Assembly (NCBI GenBank): GCA_947500545.1
Contig: CANMSO010000004.1
Location: 186,001 to 250,000 of the forward strand
DNA: 64,000 nt
Source: an uncultured Aquimarina sp.
GTDB lineage: Bacteria; Bacteroidota; Bacteroidia; Flavobacteriales; Flavobacteriaceae
Direction: 5' to 3'
Part shown: one piece after another, positions 56,030 through 63,918 of the stretch
Layout: every line of letters begins with the position of its first letter
How positions within the stretch are numbered: position 1 is the first letter of the stretch
Notes under the pieces: generated by a model
The model's input: only the letters and a program-made list of their open reading frames with translations
Database searches by the model: none
What the model was told of the DNA's origin: nothing
Position numbers and translations under genes: made by a program

Positions 56030-56407
56030 ATGAAAGTTACAGCCGAAAAAAATGAAAAGGTTGCCAATATGATATTTGCATCCATTTATCCTCTTTACCT
56101 GAATAGACTGGAGAAAAATGGAAGAACAAAAGAAGAACTCAATCAAGTAATTAAATGGTTCACTGGTTTTGATCAAGATGCTTTACAAGTACTTATTGAT
56201 GAAAAAGCAACCTTTAGAACATTTTTTCAAAAGGCTAAAATAAATCCAAACGCACACTTGATTAAAGGAGTCGTTTGTGGTTATCGAATTGAAGAAATAG
56301 AGGATGAATTTGAATTGTATAAACAATGTAGACGTATGGAAAAGCTGATTGATGAATTGGCAAGAGGTCGTAAAATGGAGAAAATTTTGCGTGAGGAAAA
56401 AAAGTAG
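56030..56407 (+). CDS. Cassette 24: DUF2200 protein
   Basis: 125 residues that match DUF2200 closely: 'VANMIFASIYPLYLNRLEKN', 'WFTGFDQDAL', 'INPNAHLIKGVVCGYRIEEI'. A small helical protein of unknown function, common in Bacteroidota and Firmicutes. Cassette 55999-56460; the end pair GTTAGCACCA and TGGTGCTAAC is perfect. Confidence 0.9.
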   Translation: MKVTAEKNEKVANMIFASIYPLYLNRLEKNGRTKEELNQVIKWFTGFDQDALQVLIDEKATFRTFFQKAKINPNAHLIKGVVCGYRIEEIEDEFELYKQCRRMEKLIDELARGRKMEKILREEKK

Positions 56408-56414
56408 AAACTGG

Positions 56415-56466
56415 TGCTAACAAAACCCAAACTGCATTAAAACACAGTTTAGCCAAAACATTGTGT
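56415..56466 (+). repeat. attC-24 (family G, 52 bp)
   Basis: Inverse core TGCTAAC. The right core is A56460^TTGTGT, so the first core base is A instead of G. Hairpin stem 'AAACTGCATT' and 'AACACAGTTT'. Shortest attC in the array. Confidence 0.8.
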
Positions 56467-56584
56467 AACATTTACAACAATCTGTCGCTAATATTTAACA
56501 ATTCGAGATTAAAAACTTTTTAAATCATAAAGAATACTGGAATTTTAAAAAATAAACCAATCAAATAGATATAAAACTATACAA

Positions 56585-57154
56585 ATGAAATTAAAAATAT
56601 TTGCAACAATTGGACTTATTTTTCTAATTCTCAATCAAGTAATGCTTTTAGGAGGTAACGAATTTATTCAAAATCAACAACCAATTGATTATGCGCATTG
56701 GCTATTATTAATTGGAGCATTATTGTGTTTGTCTTTGAACTATGTTTTTTCGGATAATATTTTTGGTAACGTAGCGACAATTTTGACTTCGTTGGGAATA
56801 GTTGCTCTAATCGGACAGTCAACAATTGATTTCTTATGGTGGAGTTATGGAACCGATTTTGAAGGAATGGATAAATTAACAAATCAAATAATGGAACGAC
56901 CATCAATTAGAATTCCGTTTATGACTTTAGGTCCAGCTCTATTCTATTTTGGATTAGCAGCTCATGCTGGAAAATTCATACGAACTAATCCGTTATGGCC
57001 AATTTTAACTTTTATTGGAGTTATTGGTATTGGCTTAGGAGCTTTTACTTTTGACAGTAGAATACTTATTGTATTAAGTCATATTCTATTAACATTAGGT
57101 TTAGTAGTATTGATTTTAAAAAATGAAAGTAGACTCCCTATTGTTTCAAAATAA
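56585..57154 (+). CDS. Cassette 25: six-helix membrane protein (paralogue of cassette 23)
   Basis: 189 residues with six hydrophobic helices. It aligns along its length with the cassette 23 protein ('QPIDYAHWLLLIGALL' versus 'KPIDFAHWFNLIAAVL'), at clearly less than 50 percent identity by eye. Only the DUF2200 cassette separates the two. The start is 125 bp from the cassette boundary. Confidence 0.78.
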   Translation: MKLKIFATIGLIFLILNQVMLLGGNEFIQNQQPIDYAHWLLLIGALLCLSLNYVFSDNIFGNVATILTSLGIVALIGQSTIDFLWWSYGTDFEGMDKLTNQIMERPSIRIPFMTLGPALFYFGLAAHAGKFIRTNPLWPILTFIGVIGIGLGAFTFDSRILIVLSHILLTLGLVVLILKNESRLPIVSK

Positions 57155-57162
57155 AAAACGTT

Positions 57163-57207
57163 GCACAACACTATATATGTGATCATAGCTGTTTCGTCAT
57201 GAATCGA
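57163..57207 (+). repeat. attC-25 remnant (family A left arm)
   Basis: Inverse core GCACAAC followed by 'ACTATATATGTGATCATAGC'. It matches family A up to about 57207, then stops. The start of the next cassette has been deleted. Confidence 0.8.
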
Positions 57208-57244
57208 TTAAGATAGGTGGCTCATTATTTATACAATAAAATGC
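57208..57244. other. Remnant of a lost cassette (26)
   Basis: Only about 37 bp lie between the truncated attC-25 and the intact inverse core of attC-26, with no gene. A cassette body has been deleted here. Confidence 0.6.
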
Positions 57245-57430
57245 TTATAACATCATATATAAAACTAGAGCAATTTAATGCCAGATCGAAAGGTTACTTC
57301 CTTTTTGCGATGGTACTAAATTTTTATACATTGAATAAGAAATAAAAATGCCCACCTGCAGGCAGGCAGGGATAAATCAATTGGTTCAGGCATACTTGCT
57401 TTGCTCAGATTCATATATTTGGCGTAATAT
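57245..57430 (+). repeat. attC-26 (family B, 186 bp)
   Basis: Inverse core TTATAAC. The right core reads G57424^TAATAT instead of GTTATAT, a degenerate site. Arms 'TATATAAAACTAGAGCAA' and 'TTGCTCAGATTCATATAT'. A GC-rich insert lies at 57351-57371. Confidence 0.8.
57351..57371. repeat. GC-rich mini-palindrome inserted in attC-26
   Basis: 'CCTGCAGG' and 'CAGGCAGG' core; absent at this place in attC-3 and attC-19. It lies about 20 bp further along the family B consensus than the insert in attC-8, so the insertions were independent. Confidence 0.55.
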
Positions 57431-57469
57431 ACCATTATGACTAGACTCTTTTCTGAAATAAAGTAAAAT

Positions 57470-58321
57470 ATGAGAACAATTTTTCGTTCGATTCTACCTT
57501 CAATAATTATGATTCCTTCTATCTTTTTTGGAATCTTCACAATGTATCATAATAACATTTCCTCCAACTTATGGCTACAAAATTTTGCAGTATTATTATT
57601 AGTAAGTATATCCTCATACTTTATCATTTCTCGAAAAATATTTCTAAAATTAAATAGCTCAATAATTATTCTTGTTGGCATTCTATTATTACTTCTAACA
57701 TTTATTGATAATGGTCTAAGTAATGTTTATAGGTGGCTATCAATTGGCGTTATCAATTTAAATATTGGTAGTATTGTATTGCCTCTATTGTTAATTGAAT
57801 TAGAAAAAAATCTGAATTTTAAGAATTGGTGGCTTATAACATTACTAGCGTTTGGAATTATCGCAATATTATCATTTCAACCAGACGCCTCTAAAGTAAC
57901 CGCATTTACACTTGCATCACTTTTTTTTATACAAAAATATGTTACTAAACTTATACAATATGTCGTATTAGCTATACCTATAATGGCATCTGTTTGGACT
58001 TGGTATTTTTTAGATGATTTACCATCAGTTGATTATGTAGAGGAGATTCTCCAAATGACTAAGGGAATTGGAACAACTTGGTTTATATTCAGCGTTCTTT
58101 CATTAATACTATTACCAATACCGTTTTTTATTTTTAAAACAGAAAAAAACAAATCAATTTGTATAAGTTTAGGAATATATTTTAGTGTCGTTTTACTATC
58201 CACTTTATTTGGAAACTTCCCTGTACCTCTTTTAGGTTATGGTATTTCTTCAATTATCGGATATTCCATAGCAATAACTTGGCTGATTAAAAACACTGAA
58301 TTTGAATATGTAACTGAATAA
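57470..58321 (+). CDS. Cassette 27: polytopic membrane protein, unknown
   Basis: 283 residues with about nine membrane helices. The segments 'NVYRWLSIGVINLNIGSIVL' and 'LSFQPDASKVTAFTLASLFF' faintly recall FtsW/RodA motifs, but the length and other motifs do not fit, so I leave it as unknown. Cassette 57425-58414. Confidence 0.65.
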   Translation: MRTIFRSILPSIIMIPSIFFGIFTMYHNNISSNLWLQNFAVLLLVSISSYFIISRKIFLKLNSSIIILVGILLLLLTFIDNGLSNVYRWLSIGVINLNIGSIVLPLLLIELEKNLNFKNWWLITLLAFGIIAILSFQPDASKVTAFTLASLFFIQKYVTKLIQYVVLAIPIMASVWTWYFLDDLPSVDYVEEILQMTKGIGTTWFIFSVLSLILLPIPFFIFKTEKNKSICISLGIYFSVVLLSTLFGNFPVPLLGYGISSIIGYSIAITWLIKNTEFEYVTE

Positions 58322-58326
58322 AAGGT

Positions 58327-58420
58327 ATATAACAATACCTATACAATAATGCGGAGTTTTGGTTTAATCGAAAGTTTAGTGCTTTTAATTCCCGTACTAA
58401 CCATAGCCGAGACGTTACCA
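58327..58420 (+). repeat. attC-27 (family E, short, 94 bp)
   Basis: Inverse core ATATAAC, core G58414^TTACCA. It has the family E ends but lacks the ~100-bp central segment seen in attC-11 and attC-15, indicating an internal deletion of the loop. Confidence 0.83.
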
Positions 58421-58441
58421 AACATTTTAGAAACTTAAACA

Positions 58442-59368
58442 ATGAGAAATGACAACTTTATATTTTTAATACTTGTATTTGCAATGGTTTTAAATGCTTG
58501 CAATACCAAAAATCAGAAAGTAAAAGACAATGATTCACCAATTACAAAAGAAATCTATTTTGGACAAAAGCCACCAGGTTTAAATCCAGAAGTTTTCGCA
58601 CCTGGTATTGTTTCAATCAATGGCAGATTTGAAGGTGCTATTTCGTTTTCTCCTGATTTAGAAGAAATGTATTTTGGAGCTAATAATGAAAACGAAGAAA
58701 CGTCTATCTATTTCTCAAAACTCAAAGGTAATAAATGGACTCCCATTAAAAGAGCAAATTTTACCAATGGGGGGAAAAATGAAGAATTACATCCATTCGT
58801 TAGCCCTAATGGCAAAAGGATTTACTTCACAGCTTTGGACTCTAGTTTTGCAGATGAGAAAATTTGGTACGTAAACCGTTTAAAGGATTCTTGGAGTGAT
58901 GCAATACAACTTGATTCACCTCTAAATGATGACCTAGTTTTTTTTCCTAATCAATCGAAAAACGGAGGGTTTTATTATTTCAATTTGTCAAAAATGAAAA
59001 CGTACTATGCACCTAACAAAAATGGTGAATTTCCCGAAATACGGGAAGTTGAACTTGAATTTGGTCATCACGCATTCATTTCTCCATCTGAAGATTATTT
59101 ACTGGTAACTGCTCGAAACAATGAAGATGAAAGTAGAAAAGACAACGATATTTATGTCTATTTCAAGAGACAAGACGGAAGATGGACCAAACCAATTAAT
59201 CTGGGAAGTACAATAAATTCTAATTTTGATGAAAAAGGCCCGAGTATTACCCCGGATGGTAAATATTTATTTTTTGGCAGAAGCGAAAGAGACATAGAGC
59301 CTGGACTATCAAATATGTATTGGGTAAGTACAGAAGTTATTAATAAAGTAAGACCAGTTGAATTTTAA
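58442..59368 (+). CDS. Cassette 28: PD40 beta-propeller lipoprotein
   Basis: 308 residues. The lipobox is '[10 protein letters not shown]'. It has WD40-like PD40 repeats ('[14 protein letters not shown]', '[14 protein letters not shown]', '[14 protein letters not shown]'), as in TolB-like propellers. Probably a surface or periplasmic binding protein. Cassette 58415-59549. Confidence 0.82.
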   Translation: MRNDNFIFLILVFAMVLNACNTKNQKVKDNDSPITKEIYFGQKPPGLNPEVFAPGIVSINGRFEGAISFSPDLEEMYFGANNENEETSIYFSKLKGNKWTPIKRANFTNGGKNEELHPFVSPNGKRIYFTALDSSFADEKIWYVNRLKDSWSDAIQLDSPLNDDLVFFPNQSKNGGFYYFNLSKMKTYYAPNKNGEFPEIREVELEFGHHAFISPSEDYLLVTARNNEDESRKDNDIYVYFKRQDGRWTKPINLGSTINSNFDEKGPSITPDGKYLFFGRSERDIEPGLSNMYWVSTEVINKVRPVEF

Positions 59369-59424
59369 GAAGTAATAGTAACTTTAGCATTCATAATTTT
59401 GATACTAACTTAATATACGTTTGG

Positions 59425-59555
59425 TAATAACTTGTATAATTAATTGCTCATTCTGTGTGTACTCGGAAAATCCTAAGGATTTTCCTAACGTTCGGTTTCC
59501 TTTTACTAAATTAGTTACTGAACCACGTAACTAACCATACACAAACACGTTAGCA
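59425..59555 (+). repeat. attC-28 (family C, 131 bp)
   Basis: The inverse core region reads GTTTGGTAATAAC, where GTTTGGTAAC is expected from the cassette start GTTACCAAAC, so three extra bases are present. Core G59549^TTAGCA. Otherwise family C. Confidence 0.82.
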
Positions 59556-59570
59556 AACATTGACATACAT

Positions 59571-61004
59571 ATGAAAATAGTAAAACGAATTCTTAAATTC
59601 ATTATCATAGTTGTTGGAATTTTATTAATATCTATTGTTATTATGGTATTGATAGATAAGCAAAACACCAAATACTTGAAAGTCAAAAAGAATGAGATTG
59701 CAAATAATGACTCTTACCTTATTACCAATGTCAATATAATCCCAATGAATCAAGACACTATTTTAGTTGATAAAATGGTGTACATAAAGGATGGAATAAT
59801 TCAAAAAATTGCAGACAGGATTGAAATTAATGGAGTTGAAATTCTTGATGCAAAAAACAAATATTTAACACCAGGTCTTATAGATATGCATGTTCATGTA
59901 TGGGATAGATATGAACTTGGGCTATATTTATCTAATGGCGTTACAGCAGTTCGAAATTTATGGGGTATGCCAATGCATTTAAGAATTAAAGAAGCTGTAA
60001 ACAATGACGAGATTATTTCACCCATATTTTTCACAACCGGACCTAAACTCACAGGTCCAGAATTTATTGGAGATGATAATTTACAATTAACAAGTCCCAA
60101 TGAAGCTAAGGAGAAAGTAATTTCATATAAGGAGAGAGGATACGATTTTATAAAAACCTATTATGGCATAACAGAAGATATATTCGATGCCGTTATTGAA
60201 CAAGCAATAATCTCTGATATAGATATTGTTGCACATCCTTCACAAAAAGTACCTTACTCTTATCATTTTAATCCTCAAATAAAATCTATAGAACATGCTG
60301 AAGACATTATTCAGCAACCTCTAAACTATAAATTAGATACATTAAAATTAAAAGAAGTAATTAATGATTTCTCGAAATCAAAACACAGTTCTTTTAGCCC
60401 AACTTTGACGGTTTACAATAACATTTACCAAATGCTTATTGATGATGAAATTTTAGTGTCAGAGCAACTACAATTCATGAATCCGCTTATTAAAAAAGTA
60501 GATAGTAAAGCACAATTTGAAAGATGGTATAATACTAAGCTAAGAGATTCTTCTACCGTCAAGACTATTAAAAATCAGCATGATTTTCATTTAAAAATCA
60601 TCAAAAAGCTCCATGAAGCAGGCACCACATTTATCTGTGGAACGGATGCTGGAATAGGCATAACTATACCTGGGTTTTCAATTCATCAAGAACTTGCATT
60701 CTATAAAGAAGCTGGGCTTTCCAATTATGAGGTGCTAAAAACAGCCACTGTAAATGCTTCAAAAACTCATTCGATTATGAACAATATGGGAACCATTGAA
60801 GTTGGCAAAATTGCAAACTTAATATTAATAGATAATAATCCTTTATTAGACTTATCTATATTGCAAAACCCAACAACTGTTTTTATAAAAGGAAGAAAAC
60901 TGAACAAAGATTCTCTTGATTATTTTGAAGAAAAGGCAAGGAATCGTAAGAACTTAATAGCATCTGCTGTTAGATACTTAGAAAACTTGATATTTGAAAA
61001 ATAA
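59571..61004 (+). CDS. Cassette 29: amidohydrolase-family membrane-anchored enzyme
   Basis: 477 residues. An N-terminal TM anchor (about 8-28) precedes the amidohydrolase domain. H-x-H is 'LIDMHVHVWD', with a Lys in 'DFIKTYYG', His in 'VAHPSQ' and 'IEHAED', and Asp in 'CGTDAG'. Related in layout to the cassette 11 enzyme but anchored by a TM helix rather than lipid. Cassette 59550-61134. Confidence 0.87.
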   Translation: MKIVKRILKFIIIVVGILLISIVIMVLIDKQNTKYLKVKKNEIANNDSYLITNVNIIPMNQDTILVDKMVYIKDGIIQKIADRIEINGVEILDAKNKYLTPGLIDMHVHVWDRYELGLYLSNGVTAVRNLWGMPMHLRIKEAVNNDEIISPIFFTTGPKLTGPEFIGDDNLQLTSPNEAKEKVISYKERGYDFIKTYYGITEDIFDAVIEQAIISDIDIVAHPSQKVPYSYHFNPQIKSIEHAEDIIQQPLNYKLDTLKLKEVINDFSKSKHSSFSPTLTVYNNIYQMLIDDEILVSEQLQFMNPLIKKVDSKAQFERWYNTKLRDSSTVKTIKNQHDFHLKIIKKLHEAGTTFICGTDAGIGITIPGFSIHQELAFYKEAGLSNYEVLKTATVNASKTHSIMNNMGTIEVGKIANLILIDNNPLLDLSILQNPTTVFIKGRKLNKDSLDYFEEKARNRKNLIASAVRYLENLIFEK

Positions 61005-61009
61005 ACTAT

Positions 61010-61140
61010 CGCTAACATCATGTATAATTCATTGCTAGTACTAGCTTACTTACGAAAATTCGCAAGGATTTTCTATTCGGTTTGTATTTGCTAATTTAGT
61101 TACTTAAACAACGCAACTAACCATACACAAACCGTTGTGC
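61010..61140 (+). repeat. attC-29 (family C, 131 bp)
   Basis: Inverse core CGCTAAC, core G61134^TTGTGC. Arms 'TGTATAATTCATTGC' and 'GCAACTAACCATACAC'. Outer pairing with its cassette start is GTTAGC only, shorter than in most cassettes. Confidence 0.82.
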
Positions 61141-61313
61141 TCAATTATGAACAACTCAAATCAAATCGAAATTTTAAACCATTGATTTTTCAGCTTATAA
61201 TAAATTAAATATGATAAAAAACGGTAAACACAATGTATTTGTCTGAGTGAAAATTGACGAAACCCACTTGGGTAATTACATGAAATAAGGTTGACAAAAA
61301 CTTAAAGTTTGAA
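61141..61313. other. Leader of cassette 30
   Basis: About 170 bp between the core site and the GNAT start. This is longer than in most cassettes and could hold a promoter; no clear element recognised. Confidence 0.35.
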
Positions 61314-61754
61314 ATGAACAAAATCAGTATTGTAAATCGCGGAATGACATCTGAAGAAATTAAGCAGATGAACTTAGGATTTGACGAACTTTCACTTGAG
61401 GAAGGTTTAGAAATAGAAAGTTCGGACAGATTCAGTTTTGTGGCGTTAAAAGGAAACACCTTTATCGGATGTTCATCAGGTTTAGCATTCAAAAACGGTG
61501 AAAATTATTCAGGCTGGTTTTTTCTGACAGATTTATTTGTTGAGAAAGAATACCGATCTAAAGGACTGGGATCGAGATTATTGAAATCCTTAGAAGAAAA
61601 GGTGGCAATGGTAGGAGTAAAGCATATTTGGCTCTGGACTTCAGGTTATGAAGCACTAAAATTTTATCAAAGACAAGATTATAAGAAATTTACAGAAATG
61701 GAAAATTGGTATTCCGATGGAAGTAGTCGCGTTGGATTAAGAAAGAATTTATGA
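61314..61754 (+). CDS. Cassette 30: GNAT-family N-acetyltransferase
   Basis: 146 residues. Acetyl-CoA motif A is 'LFVEKEYRSKGLGSRLLKSL', followed by 'IWLWTSGYEALKFYQRQDY'. GNAT enzymes are among the most common integron cassette cargoes; the acceptor is unknown. Cassette 61135-61905. Confidence 0.9.
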   Translation: MNKISIVNRGMTSEEIKQMNLGFDELSLEEGLEIESSDRFSFVALKGNTFIGCSSGLAFKNGENYSGWFFLTDLFVEKEYRSKGLGSRLLKSLEEKVAMVGVKHIWLWTSGYEALKFYQRQDYKKFTEMENWYSDGSSRVGLRKNL

Positions 61755-61845
61755 ACAATATTGTAATCAAATTCGAAAAGATATAACATCAAAGTCTTGA
61801 TTTGTACATAGAAATTTCAATTGTTGGATGAAACAAAAAAACTGA

Positions 61846-61911
61846 GTACAACAAAGTATATCCTTTCATATCGACTAAACACCAACATGAAGAATATACA
61901 AACCGTTAGCA
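61846..61911 (+). repeat. attC-30 (short, 66 bp)
   Basis: Inverse core GTACAAC, core G61905^TTAGCA. Arms 'AAAGTATATCC' and 'GAATATACAAACCGTT'. Not close to any other family, so possibly an eighth type. Confidence 0.75.
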
Positions 61912-61971
61912 ATAATTTTTACTGTAACAAATCCATAATCGTATTGTCTTTAAAGTGTAAACTTTGGCAAA

Positions 61972-62961
61972 ATGAAAATTATTACTATTCAAAGACAATT
62001 GAAAAGAATTATTTTTCTCATAATTTTAATATTTTGTCTTGAGGAGAATTATGCACAATCAAATCTAACCGAGAATAAATTGAATCAATGGTTTTTATCT
62101 ACTGGTAACTGGCAAGAAGATCCACAGATTTACGTAAAAGAAATAGGTAATGGAACTGAACCTGTTATAATGCTTCATGGAGGTTGGGGAGCCGAGCATA
62201 GCGGACTGACAAATGCAATAAAAGGACTTGAAAATGAATACAGGTTCATCTTCTATGAACAGCGAGGTTCATTACGTTCACCATTTCCTGATTCCTTAAT
62301 TACTTTCAAGCAACACATCAATGACCTCGAATTATTAAGACAAGAGTTAAAGCTCAATAAAATGATTATTTTAGGGCATTCAATGGGTGCCGTTTTAGCT
62401 TCGGCTTATGCTTCAAAATACCCACAACATATTAAAAAACTTGTGTTAATAAGTCCTGCTCATCTCAAAGAACCATTTCCCGAAGAAGATAAAGATATTC
62501 AACATCAGCAATATTTAGCCAATAAGAAATTCCAAAATAGAATTGACATAACTCAAGAACTACAAAAATACAATCTTGATAAAAAACGTTCCTCTCTTAA
62601 CTCAAAAGAAGAAACTATAAAATCTCGAATTAATTTTGGTAAATTAATGCTTTATGATATTTCAAAATGGACAGAATTGAGCAATGGAAAGGCACTATAT
62701 AAAGGAAAGGTTTACGATTTAACAGCAAGAACTTACCCTAAAGATGGTTGGAACTATTATGCCGAATTCAAAAAACAAAAATATCCCATTAGCATAATAA
62801 TTGGAGATCATGATTGGTTGGATTTTGGTAATAATTTGTATAAAAAATGGAATAAAGAAGTACCAAGAATTAAAATGACAAGCATTAAAAATGCTGGACA
62901 TATGCCATGGATTGATCAATCCACCGAGTTGATTAAACAACTTAGAATACATTTAAAATAA
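61972..62961 (+). CDS. Cassette 31: alpha/beta-hydrolase (proline iminopeptidase-like)
   Basis: 329 residues with a signal peptide (about 1-28). The oxyanion region is 'MLHGGWGAEHSGL', the nucleophile elbow 'ILGHSMGAVLASAYA', with Asp in 'IGDHDWLDF' and His in 'AGHMPW'. It resembles proline iminopeptidase-type hydrolases, exported to the periplasm. Cassette 61906-63078. Confidence 0.88.
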   Translation: MKIITIQRQLKRIIFLIILIFCLEENYAQSNLTENKLNQWFLSTGNWQEDPQIYVKEIGNGTEPVIMLHGGWGAEHSGLTNAIKGLENEYRFIFYEQRGSLRSPFPDSLITFKQHINDLELLRQELKLNKMIILGHSMGAVLASAYASKYPQHIKKLVLISPAHLKEPFPEEDKDIQHQQYLANKKFQNRIDITQELQKYNLDKKRSSLNSKEETIKSRINFGKLMLYDISKWTELSNGKALYKGKVYDLTARTYPKDGWNYYAEFKKQKYPISIIIGDHDWLDFGNNLYKKWNKEVPRIKMTSIKNAGHMPWIDQSTELIKQLRIHLK

Positions 62962-62965
62962 CTAT

Positions 62966-63084
62966 TGCCAACAACGGCTATAATTCATTGCGGCGGAATT
63001 TCCGAGTAGGAAATTCTTATCTTGCAATGATGGCTTGGTTCTGGCGGACGATTCCACAACGAAACCATAGCCCAACCGTCGTGC
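62966..63084 (+). repeat. attC-31 (family C variant, 119 bp)
   Basis: Inverse core TGCCAAC. The right core is G63078^TCGTGC instead of GTT. Arms 'ACGGCTATAATTCATTGCGG' and 'CGAAACCATAGCCCAACCGT'. Confidence 0.78.
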
Positions 63085-63099
63085 ATAATTTCAAAAAAA

Positions 63100-63918
63100 T
63101 TGACTCAAAGAAGTGACCATATTGTATTTCTAAAAAAGGGGCATTATTTAGCTCCTAAATATTCTGCGGCCAATTTTGATGATTTATTGATTGGAATAAC
63201 AACATATGATGTGCCAGTCAAAACTGGAGTTTGGCATTCTCATGAAAAGCCATTGATAAGTTTTGTCCTCTATGGTAATAACACTGAATACCGTAAAGAA
63301 AAAACAATAGAAAGAACTGCTGGAAGTATCGATTTCTATCATTCTGGTGAAATACATAAAAATGTTTATAGCAAATTCCCTTCTAAACATATAAGCATCG
63401 AACTAGATCGTGACTTTTTACTCAACTATGGATATACCGAAACAGAAGTTGAATTGGCAGTTAAAAAGAATTCCGATGCTGTTTTTACATTCATCAAATT
63501 AATGCATGAAGCAACTGTAAACGATTTGCATTCCAAAAGTGCTGTAGAAATGTTATTTATAGCATTTATGGAAAATTCTCTTAGAGCGAAAAATGAAGCA
63601 CAATTCCCGACTTGGATTAAATCAGTACGTGACATATTAAATGATAGGTGGAACGAAAATATTTCTCTTACAGAATTATCAGAATGTGTAAATGTTCACC
63701 CCACCTCAATATCTAAATATTTTCGAAAATATTTTAGCTGTACATTAGGCGAATACATAAGAAAATTGAAAGTAAGACACTCTATTAATCTTTTACATAC
63801 TTCCAATTATTCACTTACTGAAACTGCGCATGTTTGCGGATTTGCAGACCAAAGCCATTTTACTAGGGTATTTAAATCTTGCACTGGCTATCTACCAAAA
63901 CATTACAGTAAAGTATAA
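63100..63918 (+). CDS. Cassette 32: AraC-family regulator
   Basis: 272 residues, apparently from TTG at 63100. A cupin-like sensor domain (about 20-130; 'GVWHSHEKPLISFVLYG') is followed by the two-HTH AraC domain ('LTELSECVNVHPTSISKYFR', 'LTETAHVCGFADQSHFTRVF'). The start of the cassette is clear, but no attC is seen before base 64000. Confidence 0.85.
   Translation: MTQRSDHIVFLKKGHYLAPKYSAANFDDLLIGITTYDVPVKTGVWHSHEKPLISFVLYGNNTEYRKEKTIERTAGSIDFYHSGEIHKNVYSKFPSKHISIELDRDFLLNYGYTETEVELAVKKNSDAVFTFIKLMHEATVNDLHSKSAVEMLFIAFMENSLRAKNEAQFPTWIKSVRDILNDRWNENISLTELSECVNVHPTSISKYFRKYFSCTLGEYIRKLKVRHSINLLHTSNYSLTETAHVCGFADQSHFTRVFKSCTGYLPKHYSKV

Noticed and set aside
27935..57430. Insertion sequences or MITEs scattered between genes
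   Set aside because: No transposase and no target-site duplications. The outermost bases of each repeat vary with the cassette and match the start of that cassette, which transposon ends would not do.
57470..58321. FtsW/RodA family assignment for cassette 27
   Set aside because: Only two short segments look similar. Length and the key FtsW/RodA motifs do not fit, so the protein is left as unknown.
27935..63084. CRISPR array
   Set aside because: Repeats are 52-221 bp, of several families, and are separated by full genes of varying length. No short identical repeats with ~30-bp spacers and no cas genes.
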